A DNA stretch of 64,000 nt, taken from contig JAQBPX010000015.1 in NCBI GenBank assembly GCA_028287305.1, positions 124,001 through 188,000 on the forward strand. Direction: 5' to 3'. Within the stretch, counting starts at the first letter, position 1; the number at the start of each line of letters is the position of its first letter. The notes below the pieces were generated by a model, which saw only the letters and a program-made list of their open reading frames with translations, was not told where the DNA came from and did no database searches. Positions 25,262 through 30,964 of the stretch are shown here, piece after piece. A program made the translations under genes and the position numbers. Source of the stretch: Gemmatimonadota bacterium. Its GTDB lineage: Bacteria > Gemmatimonadota > Gemmatimonadetes > Gemmatimonadales > Gemmatimonadaceae.

Positions 25262-25999
25262 ATGCGCAAGCTCCTCGTCATTGCAGTCGCGCTCGTCGCG
25301 GCTTGCTCCAGCGACACCGTCACCTCCGCCGATGCTTCCGCGGCCGACGACCTCACCCTCGCGGCGAACGTCGCGTCGGCCAGCGGCGCCATCATCACCA
25401 CTGGCGACGCACAGTCGCTACTCAGGCTGGTCGCCGCGCTGCCGGATGGCGTGAAGCTCACGCGCGAGCAGCAGGCGAAGGTCAACGCGCTGCTCGACGC
25501 GCACGCCGCGGCCACGCAGGCGGATCGCGCAGCCGTGTCCGCGGGCGAGAAGGCGGCGCGTGACGCGGCACAGGCCGGCAAGGGAAAGGGCGACATCCAG
25601 CGGATCCTCGACGCCACCGACGTGATCCGGAAGCGGATTGCGGGAGCGGAGGTGACCCTCGTGGCGAACATCACGTCGCTGCTCACCGAAGCCCAGCGGA
25701 AGTGGGTGCGAGAGCACTCGCCGGCGAAGTGCGTCGCCGTGCCCACGCTCTCGGCGGACCAGCAGCAGCAGGTCGCGGCGTTGAATGCGGCGTTCGAGGA
25801 TGCGAACCGGGCAGACCTCACCGCCATTCATGATGCGAACGAGGCCGCGACGGCCGCGAAGCGCGCGGGGAAGAGCGAGGCCGACGTGCGCGCCATCCTC
25901 GACGCCGTGCAGCCGGCGGTCCGGCGCGTGAACGCGGCGCGCGAGGCGCTCGCGAAGGCCGTCTCGGCAATTGTTCCGAAACCGGCCGAATGCAAATAG
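25262..25999 (+). CDS. Lipoprotein with two Spy/CpxP-like repeats
   Basis: 245 residues from the ATG that gives lipobox VALVAAC (Cys15); the longer open frame has no signal. The mature part is highly helical and contains two copies of one domain. Copy 1 runs LTREQQAKVNALLDAHAAAT ... GDIQRILDATDVIRKRIAGA. Copy 2 runs LSADQQQQVAALNAAFEDAN ... ADVRAILDAVQPAVRRVNAA. The LTxxQ-like opening recalls Spy/CpxP periplasmic chaperones. It faces the potassium operon across the tandem regulator box, so envelope or osmotic stress is a reasonable guess. A Cys in SPAKCVAVP and another at the end could pair. Confidence 0.7.
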   Translation: MRKLLVIAVALVAACSSDTVTSADASAADDLTLAANVASASGAIITTGDAQSLLRLVAALPDGVKLTREQQAKVNALLDAHAAATQADRAAVSAGEKAARDAAQAGKGKGDIQRILDATDVIRKRIAGAEVTLVANITSLLTEAQRKWVREHSPAKCVAVPTLSADQQQQVAALNAAFEDANRADLTAIHDANEAATAAKRAGKSEADVRAILDAVQPAVRRVNAAREALAKAVSAIVPKPAECK

Positions 26000-26023
26000 T
26001 CGCATGATCGGTGCGCGCAGCGC

Positions 26024-26052
26024 TTGACGATGGCGCGCACCGCGCCTAACCT
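26024..26052 (+). promoter_or_regulatory. Sigma-70-type promoter of the riboswitch leader
   Basis: TTGACG (26024-26029) and TAACCT (26047-26052) are separated by exactly 17 bases. A start near 26059 would place the SAM-II aptamer only about ten bases into the transcript, as expected for a riboswitch leader. Confidence 0.65.
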
Positions 26053-26069
26053 GATTCGTACAACTGATT

Positions 26070-26121
26070 CCGTGGTGATTTGCCGCCCATTGCCGCCACG
26101 CTAAACAAGGTGCTAAAACGC
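26070..26121 (+). promoter_or_regulatory. SAM-II (SAM_alpha) riboswitch
   Basis: The stretch CGTGGTGATTTG (26071-26082), then GCCACG (26095-26100), TAAACAAG (26102-26109) and GCTAAAA (26112-26118) reproduces the conserved core of SAM-II RNAs. The P1 stem is CGUGG (26071-26075) with CCACG (26096-26100); the UGAUUUG loop and the 3' CAAG..GCUAAA segment form the pseudoknot that binds S-adenosylmethionine. In known cases SAM-II represses methionine/SAM genes at high SAM. Here it precedes a Cys/Met-rich leader peptide and the ATP-grasp/monooxygenase operon, the only genes on this strand downstream. Identification is by recalled consensus, not by a covariance search. Confidence 0.85.
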
Positions 26122-26129
26122 GTCCACTG

Positions 26130-26154
26130 TGCCCGGCGGCCTGTCTGCCGGGCA
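26130..26154 (+). terminator. GC-rich hairpin just after the SAM-II aptamer (candidate expression platform)
   Basis: TGCCCGGC (26130-26137) pairs perfectly with GCCGGGCA (26147-26154) around a nine-base loop. It begins about eight bases after the aptamer. Only a weak T-rich stretch (TTCGTGTTTCC) follows, so it may be a poor intrinsic terminator or a pause site. Alternatively it could just end the upstream lipoprotein transcript. Confidence 0.45.
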
Positions 26155-26192
26155 TTCGTGTTTCCGGCGGGTACCATTTCCGAAGGTCGTTC

Positions 26193-26288
26193 ATGATCGC
26201 TCGCACGCTGAATTGCATGTGCATGTGCCACCACTGGTCCCTCTGTCGAGGGCCGGGGGCGAGTTCGCGCACGCACGCGCGACGCTGA
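26193..26288 (+). CDS. Cysteine/methionine-rich leader peptide (31 aa)
   Basis: The ATG follows GAAGG by six bases. The peptide begins MIARTLNCMCMCHHWSLCRG and ends SSRTHARR, with Cys at 8, 10, 12 and 18 and Met at 9 and 11. Such a density of Cys and Met codons is what an attenuator peptide would use to sense charged tRNA-Cys and tRNA-Met. It lies between a SAM-II riboswitch and a pair of mutually exclusive hairpins, ahead of a monooxygenase of the sulfone/sulfonate type. The left arm of one hairpin overlaps codons 20-23. It is unlikely to have a function as a protein. Confidence 0.7.
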   Translation: MIARTLNCMCMCHHWSLCRGPGASSRTHARR

Positions 26289-26321
26289 TCAAGGACGACA
26301 AGTCTGCGATGCCCCCGGCCC
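26250..26321 (+). promoter_or_regulatory. Putative antiterminator stem of the leader-peptide attenuator
   Basis: GGGCCGGGGGC (26250-26260), inside the leader-peptide reading frame, is perfectly complementary to GCCCCCGGCCC (26311-26321), enclosing a 50-base loop that contains the peptide's stop codon. Bases 26317-26321 are also the 5' arm of the downstream terminator hairpin, so the two structures cannot coexist. A ribosome waiting at the Cys8-Cys12 codons would leave this 5' arm free. Confidence 0.55.
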
Positions 26322-26345
26322 CCTCCCTGTGGAGTGGGCCGTTTT
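26317..26345 (+). terminator. Candidate intrinsic terminator of the attenuator
   Basis: GGCCC (26317-26321) and CTCC (26323-26326) pair with GGAG (26331-26334) and GGGCC (26336-26340) around a CTGT loop, with one C-T mismatch. GTTTT follows at once. It lies 45 bases before the ATP-grasp start and competes with the upstream stem for 26317-26321, the arrangement of a transcription attenuator. Confidence 0.6.
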
Positions 26346-26389
26346 GCATTCCCGGCATCGCATCACCGCCATTCATGAGGAGCTCCACC

Positions 26390-27403
26390 GTGTCCGCCAC
26401 GCCCACGATCGCCATCCTGCACGAGCACCCCGACTGGTTCCGCCCGCTCTTCACCGAGCTCGAGGCTCGCGGGGTCTCGTTCGAGCGGCTCGACGCCGCA
26501 TCGCACCTCTACGACCCGTCCGAGGCACGCGTGCCCTGGTGGCTCGTGTTCAATCGCGCGAGTCCCTCCGCGTACCTGCGCGGCAATGCGCAGTCCACCT
26601 TCGCCACGCTGCACTGGCTTCGCCACCTCGAGCGGCTCGGCGTGCCCGTGGTCAACGGAAGCGACGTGTACGCCCTCGAGCTCTCGAAGGCCACGCAGCT
26701 GGACCTGCTCACCACGCTCGGCCTGCCCTTTCCGAAGTCGCGCGTGATCAATGACCCGTCGCGCGCGGTGGAAGCGGCTCGCGCGCTGCGCTACCCGGTG
26801 CTCGTGAAGGCGAACATCGGCGGCAGCGGTGCAGGCATCGTGCGCTATGAGAGCGAGGCGGCCCTGGCCACTGCCGTGCGCGAGGATCGCGTGAAGCTCG
26901 GAGTGGACGGCACCGCGCTCGTGCAGGAGAGCGCGCCACTGCGCGACGGTCACATCACGCGCGTGGAGACGCTCAACGGGAAGTTCCTCTACGCCATCAA
27001 CGTGTTCCCGGCCACGGGATCGTTCGACCTGTGCCCGGCCGATGCCTGCCAGACGGTGAGTGGCGAGGAGCTCGTGGGAACGGCGTGCGCCGTTGACGCG
27101 CCGAAGTCCGGCCTGCGCGTGGAGGGGTTCACGCCGCCGCGCGAGATCATCGAGCAGGTGGAGCGCATCGCGCGCGCCGCGAAGCTCGACGTGGGCGGCA
27201 TCGAGTACCTGGTGGATGACCGCGACGGCAGGCACTACTACTACGACATCAACGCGCTCTCGAATTTCGTGGCCGACGCGCCGCGCGTGGTGGGGTTCGA
27301 TCCCTGGCTGCCGCTGGTGGACTACCTGCAGCAGCGCGCAGGCCTCGCGGTGACCGAGGCGCGCGCGGTGGCCGGGGCTGCCGCCGCCGCGGAGGCCGCG
27401 TGA
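26390..27403 (+). CDS. ATP-grasp ligase (RimK-like)
   Basis: 337 residues from a GTG seven bases after GAGGAG; the in-frame ATG at 26375 has no ribosome-binding site. ATP-grasp features are clear: YPVLVKANIGGSGAGIVRYE (~135-155, Lys and the Gly-rich loop), ALVQESAPLRDGHITRVETL, and near the C-terminus VGGIEYLVDDRDG and the metal-binding YYYDINALSNFV (Asp and Asn). These enzymes join a carboxylate to an amine or thiol at the expense of ATP. The stop overlaps the monooxygenase ATG (TGATG). With the SAM-II/Cys-rich leader upstream, a role in sulfur metabolism is likely, but the substrate is unknown. Confidence 0.8.
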   Translation: MSATPTIAILHEHPDWFRPLFTELEARGVSFERLDAASHLYDPSEARVPWWLVFNRASPSAYLRGNAQSTFATLHWLRHLERLGVPVVNGSDVYALELSKATQLDLLTTLGLPFPKSRVINDPSRAVEAARALRYPVLVKANIGGSGAGIVRYESEAALATAVREDRVKLGVDGTALVQESAPLRDGHITRVETLNGKFLYAINVFPATGSFDLCPADACQTVSGEELVGTACAVDAPKSGLRVEGFTPPREIIEQVERIARAAKLDVGGIEYLVDDRDGRHYYYDINALSNFVADAPRVVGFDPWLPLVDYLQQRAGLAVTEARAVAGAAAAAEAA

Positions 27404-28458
27404 TGCGCTTCGGATTCTGGTTGCCCGTGTTCGGCGGCTGGCTGCGCAACGTGGACGACGAAGGGATGCAGGCGACATGGGCGTACGTGTCGCGCCTGGC
27501 GCGGCGCGCCGAGGAGGTCGGCTTCGACCTCACGCTCGTGGCGGAGCTCAACCTCAACGACATCAAGGGAGACGACGCACCGAGCCTCGACGCGTGGAGC
27601 ACCGCAGCCGCACTCGCGGCGGTGACGGAGCGCCTCGAGATCATGGTCGCGGTGCGCCCCACCTTTCATGCGCCCGCGCTGCTCGCCAAGCAGGCGGCGA
27701 ACATCGACCACATCAGCGGGGGCAGGCTCTCGCTCAACGTGGTGTCGAGCTGGTGGGCGAGTGAGGCGCGGAAGTACGGCGTGCAGTTCGACGAGCACGA
27801 CGATCGCTATGCCCGGACCGCCGAATGGCTCGAGGTGGTGCAGGGCATGTGGAGCAAGCCGCGCTTCTCGCATTCGGGCAGGTACTATTCGGTGGACGAC
27901 GCGATCCTCGAGCCGAAGCCGGTGCAGCGACCGTGGCCCACGCTCTACGCGGGGGGCGAATCACCCGCGGCCAAGGCGCTGATCGCGGCGCGATGCGACG
28001 CCTGGCTCACGCATGGCGATCCCCCCGATGTGATCGGGCGGAAGGTGGCCGACATGCGCGAGCGACGCGAGCAGCTGGCACTGCCGCCCATGCAATTCGG
28101 CGCGGCCGGCTACGCCATAGTGCGCGGCACCGAGGCGGAGGCGAAGCGCGAGCTGCAGCGCGTGATCGACCCGAATGCCAGCGCGCGCGGGTACGCGAAT
28201 TACCAGGACTGGGTGTCGAACACGCAGCTCGAGCAGCGCGTGTCGCTCGAGGACTACTCCGTGTCCAACCGCGGGCTGCGCGCCGGGCTGGTGGGGACGC
28301 CGGAGCAGGTAGCCGACCGAATCCGCGAATTCGAGGCAGCAGGAGTTGGCTTGCTGCTGCTGCAGTGCTCGCCGCAACTGGAGGAAATGGAGCGCTTTGC
28401 GTCGGAGGTCATTCCGCTGGTGCGGGGGAGCGCGCCGGTGCGCGCCTCGGCGGCTTAG
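27403..28458 (+). CDS. LLM-class flavin-dependent monooxygenase (SsuD/SfnG-like)
   Basis: 351 residues, a TIM-barrel enzyme of the bacterial-luciferase family. It starts MRFGFWLPVFGGW and contains RPTFHAPALLAKQAANIDHI, SGGRLSLNVVSSWW, FDEHDDRYARTAEWLEVVQG, LYAGGESPAAKALIAARCD and WLTHGDPPDVI, all characteristic of FMNH2-dependent alkanesulfonate (SsuD) and dimethylsulfone (SfnG) monooxygenases, which release sulfur from organic sulfonates or sulfones during sulfur limitation. That function agrees with the SAM-II and Cys/Met leader. No flavin reductase or transporter is adjacent, and the exact substrate is unknown. Confidence 0.85.
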   Translation: MRFGFWLPVFGGWLRNVDDEGMQATWAYVSRLARRAEEVGFDLTLVAELNLNDIKGDDAPSLDAWSTAAALAAVTERLEIMVAVRPTFHAPALLAKQAANIDHISGGRLSLNVVSSWWASEARKYGVQFDEHDDRYARTAEWLEVVQGMWSKPRFSHSGRYYSVDDAILEPKPVQRPWPTLYAGGESPAAKALIAARCDAWLTHGDPPDVIGRKVADMRERREQLALPPMQFGAAGYAIVRGTEAEAKRELQRVIDPNASARGYANYQDWVSNTQLEQRVSLEDYSVSNRGLRAGLVGTPEQVADRIREFEAAGVGLLLLQCSPQLEEMERFASEVIPLVRGSAPVRASAA

Positions 28459-28469
28459 TGGTTCCGCCC

Positions 28470-28587
28470 GATATGAGTATCTCGACCACGCTGCCATCAT
28501 AACGGTCGAAACGCAGATGGCCGTTGCTGTTCAGCGTCATTCGCGTTTCGACCGTTAGGATGCCGGCTTGGTCGAGATGCTCATATC
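28470..28587. repeat. 118-bp palindromic element with 45-base arms (family D)
   Basis: Arms 28470-28514 and 28543-28587 are both 45 bases long and, when inverted, match at 40 of 45 positions. Shared strings include ATCTCGACCA and TAACGGTCGAAACGC; the loop is 28 bases. It begins 12 bases after the monooxygenase stop and lies 55 bases before the next gene. Its sequence is unlike the other palindromes in the window. The symmetric arms suggest a snap-back or MITE-like insertion; it could also act as a terminator. Confidence 0.85.
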
Positions 28588-28642
28588 AGCCACACAGCCG
28601 GGCTCGTCGCCATGGCGCGCTTTTTGGATAGGGACGCCCCCC

Positions 28643-30418
28643 ATGGCCGGCAACTCCCCATCCGTTCCAGAGCTCGGAGACCTCGACGATCGCCGTGCCC
28701 TCACCCGGCGGGCGCTCGACCAGCGGGTCATGGCGGTGATCGAGGGGATGTCCGACGCCTTCATCGCGCTGGGGCCCGACTGGAGGATCACGTACGTCAA
28801 CGGGGAGGCCGCGCGGCTGAATGGCGTCGACGCGGACTCACTGATCGGCCGCAACCACTGGGAGCAGTGGCCGGAGACCGTGGGAAGCGAGGTGGAGCGC
28901 CAGTACCAGCACGTCTCGCGCGAACGCGTCCCCGTCCAGTTCGAGCACGAGTACCGGTACGAGCACCAGGTCGTCTGGCACGACATCCGTGCCTATCCGG
29001 CTGACGATGGCGGCCTCGTCGTCTTCTATCGCGACATCAGCCCCCGCCGTTGGCTCGAGCTCGAGCGCGAGCGCTTCGCCTCCGAGCTCGTGGCGACGAA
29101 CGCGCGCGCGCTGGCCGCCATGCGCGCCGCGCAGGAGGCCAGCCTGGCAAAGTCGCGCTTCCTCGCCAACACCAGCCACGAGATTCGCACGCCCCTCAAC
29201 GCGATCATCGGCTATGCGGAATTGCTCGAGATGGGGCTCGCCGGGTCGCTGGCCCCGCAGCAGCAGCACTACATCCATCGCGTGCAGGCCACCAGTCGCC
29301 ATCTGCTTTCGCTGATCAATGACGTGCTCGACCTCAGCAAGATCGAGGCGGGCGCCATGCATGCCGCCAGCGAGCCGGGCAACATCGCCGACATCGTGCG
29401 CAGCTCACTGGAGCTGGTGGAGCCGCAGGCGAACGAGCGAACGCTGCGAGTGACCAACGGCTGCCCGGCCAATGCGCGACGCACGTACATCGGCGATGCG
29501 GAGCGCGTGCGCCAGGTCCTCGTGAACCTCCTCTCGAATGCGATCCGCTTCACCGAGCCAGGTGGCCGGCTGACGGTCACCTGCGGATACGCCGAGCATG
29601 CCATGGAGGACGCCATCGTCACGCACGACGGGCCCTTCGTGTACGTCCGCGTGGAGGATACGGGCATCGGCATTGCCGACGACGAGATTGCGCACATCTG
29701 GGATGCCTTCGTCCAGGTGGACGAGAAGAAGACGCGCAAGGTCGGCGGCTCCGGACTCGGCCTCACGATCAGCCGCCACCTGGCGCGGCTCATGGGCGGT
29801 GACGTCACGGTGCACAGCCGTGCCGGCGTCGGCTCATCGTTCGTGCTCTGGCTGCCCGCGGGAGTCCCGAGTCCAGCGGTCACTCCGGAGGGCGCCGCAC
29901 AACCCGACGATGCCGTGCTCACGTCTCCGCCGCCCGCCCGCCGCGAGGGACTGCGCGAGCTGGGCGAGGCACTGGTGGTCGAATCCGAGCGGATCCTTTC
30001 CATGTATGTCGCGCGGCTTCGCGTGGACGCCGGAACCCGGAGCGCGCGGGCCCTCGCGGAGCCGGACGTGGAGAATCACACGGTCACCATGCTCGCCGAC
30101 ATCGCGCAGGCCATGTCGGCGATAGCCCACGATGGTGACCCCATGCGCGACTCCCTGAAGGACGGAAGCGAGATCCAGCGGGTGATTGCGCACCGGCACG
30201 GCCTGCAGCGTGCGCGGAATGGGTGGAGCGAGGCCGAGCTCCTGCGCGACCACGCCATCCTGCGCGAAGAGGTCGAAGCGGGCCTCAGGCGCCTCGTGAC
30301 ACGCAGCGGGGGACACGAGCTCGAGATCGCGCTCAAGGTCATTCGCCACTTCCTGCGCATGGCCGACGAGGAGAGCCTGCGCGCCTTCCGGGGAGAAACC
30401 GGCGCGAATCCTGGCTGA
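28643..30418 (+). CDS. PAS histidine kinase with C-terminal RsbRD-like domain
   Basis: 591 residues. A PAS domain (~25-135: DWRITYVNGEAARLNGVDAD, VVFYRDISPR) leads to a coiled coil and HisKA with NTSHEIRTPLNAIIGYAELL (His179). HATPase_c follows with NLLSNAIRFTEPGG, VEDTGIGIADDEI and GSGLGLTISRHLARLMGG. About 175 further residues end the protein; EALVVESERILSMYVARLRV and RARNGWSEAELLRDHAILRE resemble the RsbRD N-terminal domain of stressosome-type proteins. No membrane segment is present, so it is a soluble kinase. A lone receiver follows directly, a probable partner. Confidence 0.85.
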   Translation: MAGNSPSVPELGDLDDRRALTRRALDQRVMAVIEGMSDAFIALGPDWRITYVNGEAARLNGVDADSLIGRNHWEQWPETVGSEVERQYQHVSRERVPVQFEHEYRYEHQVVWHDIRAYPADDGGLVVFYRDISPRRWLELERERFASELVATNARALAAMRAAQEASLAKSRFLANTSHEIRTPLNAIIGYAELLEMGLAGSLAPQQQHYIHRVQATSRHLLSLINDVLDLSKIEAGAMHAASEPGNIADIVRSSLELVEPQANERTLRVTNGCPANARRTYIGDAERVRQVLVNLLSNAIRFTEPGGRLTVTCGYAEHAMEDAIVTHDGPFVYVRVEDTGIGIADDEIAHIWDAFVQVDEKKTRKVGGSGLGLTISRHLARLMGGDVTVHSRAGVGSSFVLWLPAGVPSPAVTPEGAAQPDDAVLTSPPPARREGLRELGEALVVESERILSMYVARLRVDAGTRSARALAEPDVENHTVTMLADIAQAMSAIAHDGDPMRDSLKDGSEIQRVIAHRHGLQRARNGWSEAELLRDHAILREEVEAGLRRLVTRSGGHELEIALKVIRHFLRMADEESLRAFRGETGANPG

Positions 30419-30502
30419 CATCCGCCCGCCCCTCGTTTTCCCGGCCGGGGCTGGTAGGTTTCCTCCTGCGCCACCCACCCGAACAACGCGCGAGTGCCGG
30501 CC

Positions 30503-30880
30503 ATGTCGACCATCCTGCTCGTCGAGGACAACGAGGACAATCGGATCATCTACGCGACGATGCTCCGGCACGCCGGCTACACGGTGCTGGAGGCGCACGA
30601 TGGCCAGCAAGGGGTCGACCTCGCCCTGGAGCATCGTCCCGACCTGATCCTGATGGACATCTCCATCCCCATCCTCGATGGGTACGAGGCGACCAAGCTA
30701 ATCAAGGAAAACGAGGCGACCAGCCGCATTCCGGTGCTCGCCCTCACGGCCCATGCGCTGGCCGAGGACCGCCAGCGGGTGATGGCGGCGGGTTTCGACG
30801 GGTACTTCGCGAAGCCACTGGAGCCCCGCACCCTGCTGCAGGAAGTGCAGGCGCGCCTCGGGCCGGCCACGATGGCCTGA
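30503..30880 (+). CDS. Single-domain response regulator (CheY/DivK-like)
   Basis: 125 residues comprising only a receiver: ILLVEDNEDN acidic pocket, phospho-acceptor Asp52 in LILMDISIP, the Thr/Ala of LTAHAL and the Lys of YFAKPLEP. No output domain. Located between two histidine-kinase genes on the same strand, so it probably accepts phosphate from one or both, as DivK-type proteins do. Confidence 0.9.
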   Translation: MSTILLVEDNEDNRIIYATMLRHAGYTVLEAHDGQQGVDLALEHRPDLILMDISIPILDGYEATKLIKENEATSRIPVLALTAHALAEDRQRVMAAGFDGYFAKPLEPRTLLQEVQARLGPATMA

Positions 30881-30964
30881 TCGGGGCGAAAGGCTCAAGT
30901 CCTGCGTGCCGGAGGCCGAGACTCGCTGGGGTGCATCCCCTGAATCCCGCGCCCGCCGCCGCCG

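Noticed and set aside
26375-26389. ATG at 26375 as the start of the ATP-grasp gene.
   Set aside because: No ribosome-binding site precedes it, and its own sequence supplies the GAGGAG for the GTG at 26390.
28568-28642. Upstream extension of the PAS kinase to 28568.
   Set aside because: It would run through the right arm of the palindromic element and add 25 residues without any feature; the ATG at 28643 starts close to the PAS domain.
30881-30964. GC-rich gap between the receiver and the hybrid kinase with GGGGCGAAAGGC and GGGGTGCATCCCC, considered as a c-di-GMP or other riboswitch.
   Set aside because: It does not fit the conserved cores of GEMM-I, SAH or glycine RNAs that I can recall; no coherent fold seen.
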